A stretch of 64,000 bases of DNA from Planctomycetota bacterium (GTDB taxonomy: Bacteria; Planctomycetota; UBA1135; JACQFD01). This document shows, in pieces, positions 35,689 to 43,690 of the stretch. The notes under the pieces are model-generated. The model ran no database searches, was not told where the DNA came from, and saw nothing but the letters and a program-made list of their open reading frames with translations. The stretch covers positions 1 to 64,000 of the forward strand of contig JAEUHX010000042.1 in the NCBI GenBank assembly GCA_016792805.1, written 5' to 3'. How positions within the stretch are numbered: the stretch's first letter is position 1; the number at the start of each line of letters is the position of its first letter. The position numbers and the translations under genes were made by a program.

Positions 35689-36402
35689 ATGCAACACCGC
35701 CACCGCATTTCGAGTCGCTTCGCCCGCGCGGCGGGCTTCACCCTCATCGAGCTGCTGGCCGTCATGGCGATCATCGCCATCCTCATCAGCGCGCTCGCCA
35801 TTCAGGTCCCGAAGTACCTCGACAAGGCCAAAGTGACGGCCTGCCGGGCGAATCTCACCGATCTGTATCGGAACTTCACTCTTTACAAGGACCGGTTCAG
35901 CGATTGGCCGACGGAGTCGGGCATTCGGTTCTTCCTGACGCTTTGGCGGATGGATCCCGATTCGCACAACGAGTCGTTCGCGAAGCGGTTTACCTGTCCG
36001 GGCGTTCCGGCCAACAACCTCTCGGGGATCGCGGGGCGTCCGCCGGAGGAGTGGTTCAATGAGTGGGACACGCTCGATAGCACCTACACCGGCTACGCGG
36101 GGCGCGATCGCGAGCACTTCCCCAAGCTCGAGGTGAACGCGGGCAAGCAGGCGATCGTGGCTGACGACAACGAACTCGCCGACACCGACCACGATCCGCA
36201 GCCGAACCACACCTACACGACGCTGGCGCTCTTCGCCGACGGTTCGATTCAGGAGTACGACCTTCAGAAGCTGCGCATTGAAGGCGTGCTGCAGGAAAAG
36301 CAGTTCATCCTGCCTGGTCCCGATTGCGTGATCCCGGAGCTGAAGTCGCTGCTTCGAGACGCTCCGCTCTCGAAGAAGGCGACGGCGCCGAAAAAGAAGT
36401 AA
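35689..36402 (+). CDS. Type II secretion/type IV pilus pseudopilin
   Basis: The 237-aa product has the prepilin leader and hydrophobic stem: a basic leader ending ARAAG, then FTLIELLAVMAIIAILISALA, with Glu at +5 after the cleavage site. The globular part starts with PKYLDKAKVTACRANLTDLY, a GspG-like alpha-beta opening, and has two Cys that may form a disulfide. The rest is longer and more Asp-rich than a typical GspG. Proteins of this DUF1559/GspG-like style are numerous in Planctomycetota. A prepilin peptidase is needed and is not in the window. A terminator follows at 36459-36493. It lies far from the secretin locus at 55-64 kb. Confidence 0.85.
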   Translation: MQHRHRISSRFARAAGFTLIELLAVMAIIAILISALAIQVPKYLDKAKVTACRANLTDLYRNFTLYKDRFSDWPTESGIRFFLTLWRMDPDSHNESFAKRFTCPGVPANNLSGIAGRPPEEWFNEWDTLDSTYTGYAGRDREHFPKLEVNAGKQAIVADDNELADTDHDPQPNHTYTTLALFADGSIQEYDLQKLRIEGVLQEKQFILPGPDCVIPELKSLLRDAPLSKKATAPKKK

Positions 36403-36458
36403 TTGAGCCGCCGCGAGATTGACGACTTCACCAACCTCGCCGCTTTCCGTACCTTGCT

Positions 36459-36493
36459 GGCCTCCGCGGTCCGCCGCCGGAGGCCGGTTTTTT
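36459..36493 (+). terminator. Rho-independent terminator after the pseudopilin gene
   Basis: Stem GGCCTCCG / CGGAGGCC (36459-36466 with 36478-36485), then GG and a run of six T (36488-36493). Confidence 0.8.
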
Positions 36494-36532
36494 CGCCCGT
36501 CCAACCCTCGACCTGAACCCGCCTGCGTGCCC

Positions 36533-37153
36533 ATGAAGGCATTCGTCCTGAGCGCTGCACTCATCGCTTCCTGCGCGTCCCTCGCCGTCTCGACGTTCTC
36601 GCCGCCGGCGAGCGCGGGCGCCTCCGTGGCGGATGCCGCCGGTGAGAACTGGGCCATGGAGATTGAGATGTGCAATCCCATGCCGATCGTGGTCGGCGGC
36701 GGCTCGACACCCTCGCGCATCGTTTGGTTCGTTGCGTTTGACGTGGCGAACAAGTCGGGCGCGGCGCGGACGCTCACGCCTTTTGTGAAGATGCGCACCG
36801 AAACGGGGAAAGAGTACAACGCTACGTATGACCCCGATGCGCTGCGCGCGATCCGCGGCACGGCGATTCCCGAGGCGGTCGATATTTTTGAGCTGAACGG
36901 CCCGATTGAAGATGGCGCCAAGAAGCGCATGGTGGCGACCTTCGGCGATGTCGATACGTCCGCCAATCACCTCGACGTGCACCTCCAGGGATTTGCGGCC
37001 TCGCTTGTGCGCAACGGCGCCAAGTGGGACCAGATGAACCGCGAGTACCAGGCGTCGTTTCACCGCCCGGGACCGCCGAACCGAATTGTGCAGAGCCGCG
37101 TGAAGATGAAGAAGGCTGGCTGGACCGTCGTCGAGACAAAGAAAGTTCGCTAA
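36533..37153 (+). CDS. Exported hypothetical protein (206 aa)
   Basis: I do not recognise the family. The start at ATG 36533 gives a clean Sec signal peptide (MKAFVLSAALIASCASLAVS, cleavage after about PASAGA). The mature part is beta-rich: AMEIEMCNPMPIVVGG, IVWFVAFDVANKSGAARTLTPFVKM (an Ig-like strand pair), then a helical stretch with DTSANHLDVHLQGFAASLV, and a basic C-terminus (VKMKKAGWTVVETKKVR). The phrase VANKSGxxRxLxPFVKMRTETGKEYNA resembles exported proteins that modify a paired protein, but this is not an identification. It lies just after a terminator and four bases before the lipoprotein gene, so the two are probably one operon. Confidence 0.7.
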   Translation: MKAFVLSAALIASCASLAVSTFSPPASAGASVADAAGENWAMEIEMCNPMPIVVGGGSTPSRIVWFVAFDVANKSGAARTLTPFVKMRTETGKEYNATYDPDALRAIRGTAIPEAVDIFELNGPIEDGAKKRMVATFGDVDTSANHLDVHLQGFAASLVRNGAKWDQMNREYQASFHRPGPPNRIVQSRVKMKKAGWTVVETKKVR

Positions 37154-37156
37154 GCC

Positions 37157-37852
37157 GTGTCGAACTCTCGCCGAATCGCGGGATCGACGGGCCACGCTGA
37201 GGAGTGCGGCGCGCGCTTCTTGGGCCGTGCGCTCCCTGGAATTGTGCTGAGTGGATGGGTGCTTTTTCTTGCTAGTTGCACAGACAGCAGCAGCGAAAAG
37301 CCCAATCTGCCGGCGAACCTCGGCCCGAGGGCAGCGGCGGCGGCGGCCGCACAAAAGGGAATGAAGGGGGGCGGTGCGCCCCAGGGCGTGAAGCCGGCGA
37401 CCGCTGGGCCGAACGCCGGAATGCCGGGAGCGCAGAGACCGGGGGGAGTTGCGCCCGCATCTCTCGGAGTCCATGCCACCCAGCAAAGGCCCGGAGGCGC
37501 AGGGCCGCAAGCCGCGAAAGCCGGAGGCCTGGCTACGGCTGGAGCCGAGGCGGATGCGCCGCTCACGAAAGAAGCGCTGACCAAGCTGGTCGCCGACGCG
37601 ACCAAGCGCTCCGAAGAGATGCAGTCGGGTCTCAAGATCGCGCAGGTTCGTCACAAAGCGGCGCCCGCCGAAAAGCAGACGGCCGCCGCAGGCGACCTCG
37701 AGACTGCACAAAAAGAGCTCACGGCCGCAATGTCGAAGCTCGCCAACCTGAAGCTCGCCGGCCCCCGCGCGGCTTCGGCGATCGCCAAAGAATTCTCCAA
37801 TGCGGCGGGCCGCTTCGACAAAGCCCTCGCCGCTGCCCGCGGAAAACTGTAA
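37157..37852 (+). CDS. Ala-rich lipoprotein with a coiled-coil C-terminus
   Basis: The 231-aa product has a lipoprotein signal (hydrophobic IVLSGWVLFLASC, Cys at about residue 41; a long basic N-terminus precedes it and an internal start is possible). Then comes a low-complexity Ala/Gly/Pro linker (about 50-135) and a helical C-terminal third likely to form a coiled coil (LTKLVADATKRSEEMQSGL, QKELTAAMSKLANLKLAG). No enzyme motif is present. It may be an envelope structural or scaffold protein. It begins three bases after the stop of the exported protein upstream and is probably co-translated with it. Confidence 0.7.
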   Translation: MSNSRRIAGSTGHAEECGARFLGRALPGIVLSGWVLFLASCTDSSSEKPNLPANLGPRAAAAAAAQKGMKGGGAPQGVKPATAGPNAGMPGAQRPGGVAPASLGVHATQQRPGGAGPQAAKAGGLATAGAEADAPLTKEALTKLVADATKRSEEMQSGLKIAQVRHKAAPAEKQTAAAGDLETAQKELTAAMSKLANLKLAGPRAASAIAKEFSNAAGRFDKALAAARGKL

Positions 37853-38127
37853 CAGCGTCGAGGATCTGCCACGGGTTCAGTCCGCGCGCCGAGCCCATTC
37901 AACGTGCGTCTCCAGATAAAGAATCTGTAGCGTCTTTGCTCGCAAGCAGTTGTGATGAGAGACCGCCCCACGTCTCACTGGAAAAGAGGTTTCAGGTGTA
38001 GGTCATGGAATCCGCAGGCTTTCGGAGTGGAGTTTCTAGGATTGAGGTCTGTGCTTAGTCCATTCGGACGAAAGATGACGGGGTGATCCCTTGCGGACGA
38101 GCGCCCGCGGAGTAAGGCTACAAAGCC

Positions 38128-38520
38128 ATGATGCGAACTCCACTTCAGGTGTTGGGGCGGCAAGCGGTCTTGGCTGCTTGGGTTCTGCTTTGCGCGGGAG
38201 TGTGCTGGCATTTCGGGGCGGCCGGCTTCAGGTGGAGAACGGAGATCGACGTGGCCGCTAGTGCTTGGAATCCGATTACCATCTCAGTGGCGATTGTTGC
38301 ATACTCGTTTGCTTCACTCTTCTTGTGGCCTGTGGATCTTTCGCGCGCAATCCCTTTCATTACTGGAATCTGCGTGCTGGCAAGTGTCGTGCTTGGATAT
38401 GCGCTTGGCCCGCTCGCATTGATGCCGATGTTGCTCGTTGGTATCTGCGCAATGGTCTACTGCCGCGCCCGAGCCCTGAGCGCGAGCGCGTCTTCTGAAG
38501 ATTGGCGAGACCTCGCCTGA
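38128..38520 (+). CDS. Small multi-pass membrane protein
   Basis: I do not recognise the family. The 130-aa product has about four hydrophobic segments (VLAAWVLLCAGVCWHF, TISVAIVAYSFASLFLW, IPFITGICVLASVVLGYA, LALMPMLLVGICAMVY). It starts at ATG 38128. Base composition is a little lower in GC than the neighbours, so it may be a recent arrival. The 275 bases before it hold nothing I can name, and its end abuts the repeat-filled gap of 38.5-40.0 kb. Confidence 0.5.
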   Translation: MMRTPLQVLGRQAVLAAWVLLCAGVCWHFGAAGFRWRTEIDVAASAWNPITISVAIVAYSFASLFLWPVDLSRAIPFITGICVLASVVLGYALGPLALMPMLLVGICAMVYCRARALSASASSEDWRDLA

Positions 38521-38606
38521 GCCAATTCGAAGCCTCTCCGTCGGGAGATGGGACGATACCTAAAATTGACTTTCCAAGCGGACTTGGCGTGCCCAGAAGT
38601 TGATTT

Positions 38607-39560
38607 GTAGGGTCGGCGCACGCGCCGACCCATGGCGCGGGGCTTGCCCCGCGCGATGAGGAATCGTTTGCAGGCGTCGTCATCCGCGCGCGCACGCGCG
38701 CGCGAGATCGGCGCGGGCGACGCCCGCGCCCCACGGCATCGAATACAGATTCGAGCACGGAGAACGTTTCAAAAGTCAGCCGGACTGTGAAGTGGCCCTC
38801 CAGGGCAATTCCGTGCCGATGCTCTGGGTCGCGATGAAGAATCCACTTCTGAGCATGATCTCCTACAGGCTTTTCTTCATCCGCGCGCGCATGCGCGCGC
38901 GAGATCGTCTCGGGCAAGCCCGAGCCCTACGGCAGAACCTATGCCTGCACAGATACGGGATGGCGTGGAAAAGGGCGTGAGTCAATCTTGATGTGCACTG
39001 ATGTTGATCCGTAGGGTCGGCGCACGCGCCGACCCATGGCGCGGGGCTTGCCCCGCGCGATGAGGAATCGTTTGCACTCGTCGTCATCCGCGCGCGCATG
39101 CGCGCGCGAGATCGGCGCGGGCGACGCCCGCGCCCCACGGCATCGAATACAGATTCGAGCACGGAGAACGTTTCAAAAGTCAGCCGGACTGTGAAGGGGC
39201 CCTCCAGGGCAATTCCGTGCCGATGCTCTGGGTCGCGATGAAGAATCCACTTCTGAGCATGATCTCCTACAACCTTTTCTTCATCCGCGCGCGCACGCGC
39301 GCGCGAGATCGGCGCGGGCAAGCCCGAGCCCTACGGCAGAACCTATGCCTGCACAGATACGGGATGGCATGGAAAAGGGCGTGAGTCAATCTTGATGTGC
39401 ACTGATGTTGATCCGTAGGGTCGGCGCACGCGCCGACCCATGGCGCGGGGCTTGCCCCGCGCGATGAGGAGTCGTTTGCAGGCGTCGTCATCCGGGCGCG
39501 CACGCGCGCGCGAGATCGGCGCGGGCGACGCCCGCGCCCCACGGTATCGAATACAGCTTC
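38607..39560 (+). repeat. 404-bp tandem repeat (two full copies and a partial third)
   Basis: The unit begins GTAGGGTCGGCGCACGCGCC. Copy 1 is 38607-39010, copy 2 is 39011-39414, and a partial third copy starts at 39415 and diverges near 39560. Copies 1 and 2 have the same 404-base period and differ by scattered substitutions. Inside each unit are several hairpins, namely GTCGGCGC-AC-GCGCCGAC, GCGCGGGGC-TT-GCCCCGCGC, GGCGCGGGC-GAC-GCCCGCGCC and, late in copy 1, CTCGGGC-AA-GCCCGAG, separated by about 160 bases of unstructured sequence. Confidence 0.93.
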
Positions 39561-39634
39561 GCGATGCCCGCGCCCCGCGGCGACAGCGAAGGGCTCTTAT
39601 GGGATCTTGCCGCACCAGGTTGCACCCCCCTTCA

Positions 39635-39678
39635 ACTTCACAGATGAGAGACGGCGAGGAATGGGGCGTGGGTCGGTC
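39635..39678 (-). repeat. 44-nt module, copy 2
   Basis: On the minus strand it reads GACCGACCCACGCCCCATTC...CATCTGTGAAGT, nearly the same as 49162-49205. It lies across the left arm of the nested palindrome. Confidence 0.8.
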
Positions 39679-39824
39679 TTGGCGCGGCGAGTTCCGCAGA
39701 TGCGAGGCCATGGCGCGCGCAGAATCGGACTGGCGCGAAGCGCCGGTCCGATTCTGCGCAGCCACTGGGCCGCCGAGCATCGAGGACTGTCCGCTGCCGA
39801 GCCAAGACCGACCACGCCCCATTC
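39659..39824. repeat. Nested palindrome (166 bp), MITE-like
   Basis: Outer arms of 24-25 bp (39659-39683 GAATGGGGCGTGGGTCGG..., and 39801-39824 GCCAAGACCGACCACGCC...) are inverted copies with one indel. In the middle lies a 20-bp hairpin with one mismatch (39717-39736 with 39740-39759, loop GAA). I see no ORF and no clear target-site duplication. Confidence 0.85.
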
Positions 39825-40048
39825 TTCCCGCGGCATAACTCGACCGCCACGCGCGCACGCGCGCGTTCACCGGTCGGCGCACGCGCCGACCCCACATATC
39901 GATTGGACAGTAGCGTGCACGCACTGAACCCACATATCGACAAGGTAGTAGCGCGCACTCTCCAACCCCACTTGTCAGTTCTGCATCATCGAGCGCGCCC
40001 CAACCCAACTCATCGAGCTCGAGCGTCCGCGTCCCAACACACAACCGC

Positions 40049-40462
40049 CTACCGTCGTGGCAGCAGCCCGGCCATTCGAAGCATCTCCGTCCAGTGCTTC
40101 TCCGTCACGGGGAGAATCGAAAGCCGCGGTAGCCGCAACAATTCGAAGTCCGCAAAGGCCGGCGTCGCCTGCATCTCCTTCAGCGTCACCGGCTTCGTGA
40201 ACCGCTTCGCCACCAACAGATCCACCACCGTGAGCTTGGGATCCTTTGGGTCCTCATAGGGGGCGCGAATCACGCGCGCGAGCCCTACGGCCTGCCTTTC
40301 CTCTCCCGTGTGATAGATCACCACGTCGTCGCCCTCTTGGGCCGTCCGCAGGTGCTTCAGCGCCAGCGCGTTCGACACGCCGTCCCAGGTCGTGTGGCGC
40401 TCCTGCACCAAGTCATCGTACGAATACTCCGAGGGCTCTGTCTTGAAGAGGAAATGAGCCAT
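40049..40462 (-). CDS. EVE domain protein
   Basis: The 137-aa product spans one EVE (PUA-like) domain: MAHFLFKTEPSEYSYDDL at the start, TTWDGVSNALALKHLRTAQEGDDVVIYHTGEERQAVGLARV (about 23-65), then DPKLTVVDLLVAKRF and LLRLPRLSILPVTEKHWTEML near the end. EVE domains bind modified bases in RNA or DNA in other proteins; many stand-alone bacterial copies have no assigned role. Length is normal for a single-domain protein. It faces a repeat-filled gap at its 3' end and lies about 40 bases after the SDR gene on the same strand, possibly in the same transcript. Confidence 0.88.
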   Translation of the reverse strand: MAHFLFKTEPSEYSYDDLVQERHTTWDGVSNALALKHLRTAQEGDDVVIYHTGEERQAVGLARVIRAPYEDPKDPKLTVVDLLVAKRFTKPVTLKEMQATPAFADFELLRLPRLSILPVTEKHWTEMLRMAGLLPRR

Positions 40463-40502
40463 GGAACCGCAATGGTTGGAGATGCTTGAGTGCTAAAACC
40501 AC

Positions 40503-41285
40503 TTATCGTAGACAAGTAATACCGCGGCCGCCGTCCACCGGCAGCACAGCTCCCGTGATCCAGCCTGCTTTCTCGCTCGCCAAGTACGCGATCGCCTCGC
40601 TGGCGTCCGCAACCTGCCCCACATGTCCGAGCGGATGAGTTGCCTTTCCGCGCTCGAGGAATGCCGCATAGGCGGCCTCGTCCATTCCGCCGCGCCGGTG
40701 CAGTTCCGTCACGATTACCCCCGGTGCGATCGCATTCACCCGAATTCCGGCCGGTGCGAGCTCGAGCGCAAGGCAGCGCACCGCCTGCTCGACTGCCGCC
40801 TTGCTCACGCAATACGAGAAGACGCCGGGAAACGCGCGGAACCCCGTCGTGCTCGAGAGTGCAACGATGCATCCTGGGCGCTTCTTTAAATGTGGGACTG
40901 CACATTTCGCCGTGTGAACCACCGAGCGGACATTCATCCGCATCATGTGATCGAACGCCTCCATCGGCGTCGCCTCGAGCGACCCCGACGCAATGATCCC
41001 GGCCGCCGGAATCAACACATCGAGCCCGCCGAGCTCGCTCACGCAGCGCGCCACCGCCTGCTCCACCTGAGCCTCCACCGTCACATCGCAGGGGATTGCG
41101 ATCGCGCGTCCGCTCGCTCCCTCAATCTCCGACACCAGCGATTCAAGCCGCGCTCGGTCGCGTGCCACGCAGGCGACGCGGTCGCCCTGCTTCGCCAGAA
41201 GCGCAGCCGTCGCCCGTCCGATGCCGCTGGACGCGCCCGTAATGAAAGCCACGCGAGAGGATGCGCCGGATCGAGTCTCTGCCAT
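40503..41285 (-). CDS. Short-chain dehydrogenase/reductase
   Basis: An NAD(P)-dependent oxidoreductase of the classical SDR type. The start at ATG 41285 (MAETRSGASSRVAFITG) gives 260 aa, normal for the family; an upstream frame to 41384 is Arg-rich. Motifs: cofactor site TGASSGIG (16-23), DVT (67-69), AAG at 94-96 (usually NNAG, here PAAG), catalytic Ser144-145, and Tyr158-x3-Lys162 in FSYCVSKAAV. The C-terminal VDGGRGI is also typical. The last helix ends ITCLR. Substrate unknown. It starts about 100 bases from the divergent 2-oxoacid dehydrogenase gene, so the two may share a control region. Confidence 0.88.
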   Translation of the reverse strand: MAETRSGASSRVAFITGASSGIGRATAALLAKQGDRVACVARDRARLESLVSEIEGASGRAIAIPCDVTVEAQVEQAVARCVSELGGLDVLIPAAGIIASGSLEATPMEAFDHMMRMNVRSVVHTAKCAVPHLKKRPGCIVALSSTTGFRAFPGVFSYCVSKAAVEQAVRCLALELAPAGIRVNAIAPGVIVTELHRRGGMDEAAYAAFLERGKATHPLGHVGQVADASEAIAYLASEKAGWITGAVLPVDGGRGITCLR

Positions 41286-41382
41286 GGCAAGGAGAGTACG
41301 GATTCGCGGGGGCCGGTTCACCTGTCGGCGCCTGGCCGCCGCGAATGCTCGCCGCCGGCCGCGGTATCCTCCGCCGCTCACC

Positions 41383-43686
41383 ATGGCCGTCTCTCGCGCC
41401 GAGATTCTGGAGCGTCAGCTCACCCAGCGCCTCGAGCAGTGGCTCGCAGCCGCGCCGCCGCCGGCCCTCGCCGGTTCCCAGCCCATCCGGCCCGGTGCGC
41501 GCCTCGCCGCTACGGAGGCCTGCACGCTACTGGAGGCGATGTACTTGAGCCGCGCCCTCGATCTGGAGGCGCGGCGCCTCAAGCATCGCGACGCCGGCTA
41601 CTACACGATCGGTAGCTCGGGGCACGAAGGGAACGCGGTCCTGGGTCTACTGCTCCGCACCACTGACCCCTGCTTCCTTCACTACCGAGCCGGCGCCTGG
41701 ATGATGGCGCGTATGCGCAAAGGGGGAGCCGACGCCATCTACGACAGCATGCTCTCGTTCGTGGCGGCAGCGGAGGACCCGAGCGCCGGTGGGCGCCACA
41801 AGGTCTGGGGCTCACGCGAACTGTGGGTTCCTCCCCAAACGAGCACCATCGCGAGCCACCTTCCGAAGGCCATGGGTATGGCGTTCGCTCTTGAGCGCGC
41901 TGGACGACTTGGGCTTCCGGTTGAGATCCCGGCCGACTCGATCGTGGCATGCTCCTTCGGCGACGCTTCCGTCAATCACAACGTCGCGCAGTCGGGATTG
42001 AACACCGCCGGTTGGCTCACCCATCAGAGGCAGCCGGTGCCGGTGCTTTTCGTGTGCGAAGACAACGGGATCGGAATCTCCGTTCCCTCGCCCCATGGCT
42101 GGGTGGAGGCGATGCTCCGCTCTCGACCGGGGATTCGTTACTTTTCGGGAGACGGCCTCGATCTTGCCGACGCGTACCGCGCTTCTGCCGACGCGATTCA
42201 ATTTGTAAGAAGTCAACGAAAGCCCGCCATTCTCCACCTGCGCACCGTGCGCCTCCTCGGCCATGCCGGCAGCGACGTGGAGACCGAATATCATTCGCTC
42301 GCCGAGATTGAAGCCACCGAGCGCCGAGACCCGCTGCTCGCCGCGAGCGACCTCCTCATCGGCTCCGGCGCCCTCTCCGCCGTTGCTGCGATGGATTTGT
42401 GGAACTCGCTGCGGCAGCGCGTGCGCGAAGCGGCCGATCTGTGTGTTCGCAAGCGTAAGCTCGAGTCGCTCGCCGAGGTCGTGGCGCCGCTCGCGCCCTA
42501 CACGCCCGACGCGGTGGAGGCGGTCGCCTCCTCCTGCGCCGAGCCGGCTGCGCGCGCCGCAGCCTTCGGCGGTGAGGACAAGCTTCCCGAGCGCGCACCG
42601 CGCCCTCGGCCGCTCGCGACGCTGCTCAATGCGGGGCTCACCGACGCCATGGCGCAGCATCCGGATATCTTACTTTTCGGAGAAGACGTGGCCAAGAAGG
42701 GAGGCGTCTACCATGTGACGGCCGATCTGTTTGATCGCTTCGGCCCCGGCCGCGTGTTCAACACGCTGCTCGACGAAACTTCGATCCTCGGAATCGCGCT
42801 CGGCGCGGGCCACCTCGGGCTGCTGCCGATGCCCGAGATTCAATATTTGGCCTATCTGCACAATGCCGAGGATCAGCTCCGAAGCGAAGCGCTCTCGTTA
42901 CAGTACTTCTCCAACGGGAAGTTCCGCAATCCTGCCGTGGTTCGGATCGCGGCCTTCGGCTACCAGAAGGGATTCGGCGGACATTTTCATAATGACAACG
43001 CAATCGGAGTGCTTCGCGACATCCCGGGAATAGTGATCGCGGCGCCTTCGCGCGGAGACGACGCCGTCGAGATGCTCCGCACGGCGATCGCGCTGGCGAA
43101 AGTCGATGGGCGCGTCGTTGCCTTCCTCGAGCCGATCGCGCTGTATCACGAAAAAGATCTGTATGCTCCAGGCGACGGCGGCTGGTGTTTTCGCTATCCC
43201 GAGCCGGGGCGGTTCGCCGCGCTTGGGCGCGGGCGCCTCTACGTCGCGGGGCAGGGGCTCCCCGATGACGGCGGCGATCGCGATCTTCTCATTGTGAGCT
43301 ACGCAAACGGGCTTCGGCTTTCGCTCATCGCGGCGCAGCGCCTGCGGCAGCGCGGCATCGGCGCCCGCGTGCTCGATCTCCGCTGGCTTGCTCCGCTCCC
43401 GCTCGACGAAGTGCGCGAGCAGGCGCGTATTTGTGGTCGCGTGCTCGTGGTTGATGAGTGCCGCCACACCGGAGGTGGCGTGGCCGAGGCGCTCCTGGCG
43501 TCGCTCTCCGAGTCGGAGGAGACGCGGTCGATTCCGGCGGCGCGCATCACCGGTGCGGATACCTATATCCCGCTCGGTCCCGCGGCGAATTACTGCCTGC
43601 CTTCTGTGGATTCCATCGAAGCAGCGGCGGTCTCGCTCTTGCAGCGGTCCTGCCCCGCTTCCACGCCTTCGGCGGCGACCGCCTGA
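41383..43686 (+). CDS. Fused E1 alpha/beta 2-oxoacid dehydrogenase
   Basis: A thiamine-diphosphate enzyme that decarboxylates a 2-oxoacid as the E1 part of a dehydrogenase complex; here both subunits are one 767-aa chain (ATG 41383). Residues about 45-400 are the alpha part: GYYTIGSSGHEGNAV, the TPP motif GDASVNHN (193-200), and NGIGISVPS. After an Ala/Glu-rich linker, about 420-767 is the beta part: ILLFGEDVAKKGGVYHVT, DETSILGIALGAGHLGLLPMPEIQ and GQGLPDD. Branched-chain or pyruvate specificity cannot be told. E2 and E3 genes are not adjacent. The fused layout resembles that seen in some Bacteroidota and Planctomycetota enzymes. Confidence 0.88.
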   Translation: MAVSRAEILERQLTQRLEQWLAAAPPPALAGSQPIRPGARLAATEACTLLEAMYLSRALDLEARRLKHRDAGYYTIGSSGHEGNAVLGLLLRTTDPCFLHYRAGAWMMARMRKGGADAIYDSMLSFVAAAEDPSAGGRHKVWGSRELWVPPQTSTIASHLPKAMGMAFALERAGRLGLPVEIPADSIVACSFGDASVNHNVAQSGLNTAGWLTHQRQPVPVLFVCEDNGIGISVPSPHGWVEAMLRSRPGIRYFSGDGLDLADAYRASADAIQFVRSQRKPAILHLRTVRLLGHAGSDVETEYHSLAEIEATERRDPLLAASDLLIGSGALSAVAAMDLWNSLRQRVREAADLCVRKRKLESLAEVVAPLAPYTPDAVEAVASSCAEPAARAAAFGGEDKLPERAPRPRPLATLLNAGLTDAMAQHPDILLFGEDVAKKGGVYHVTADLFDRFGPGRVFNTLLDETSILGIALGAGHLGLLPMPEIQYLAYLHNAEDQLRSEALSLQYFSNGKFRNPAVVRIAAFGYQKGFGGHFHNDNAIGVLRDIPGIVIAAPSRGDDAVEMLRTAIALAKVDGRVVAFLEPIALYHEKDLYAPGDGGWCFRYPEPGRFAALGRGRLYVAGQGLPDDGGDRDLLIVSYANGLRLSLIAAQRLRQRGIGARVLDLRWLAPLPLDEVREQARICGRVLVVDECRHTGGGVAEALLASLSESEETRSIPAARITGADTYIPLGPAANYCLPSVDSIEAAAVSLLQRSCPASTPSAATA

Positions 43687-43690
43687 TCCC

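Larger units (their letters stand above)
38521..40048. repeat. Palindrome cluster 2 between convergent genes
   Basis: This 1.5-kb gap between the small membrane gene and the convergent EVE gene contains no credible coding sequence. It contains a 404-bp tandem repeat (38607-39560), a nested palindrome (39659-39824) and further GC-rich hairpins such as GTCGGCGC/GCGCCGAC near 39870-39893. The hairpin families are those of clusters 1 and 3: GGGGC-TT-GCCCC, CGGGC-GAC-GCCCG and GGCGC-AC-GCGCC. Confidence 0.85.

Noticed and set aside
38607-39560. CRISPR array
   Set aside because: The period is 404 bp, the units are near-identical throughout with no spacers, and no cas genes are present.
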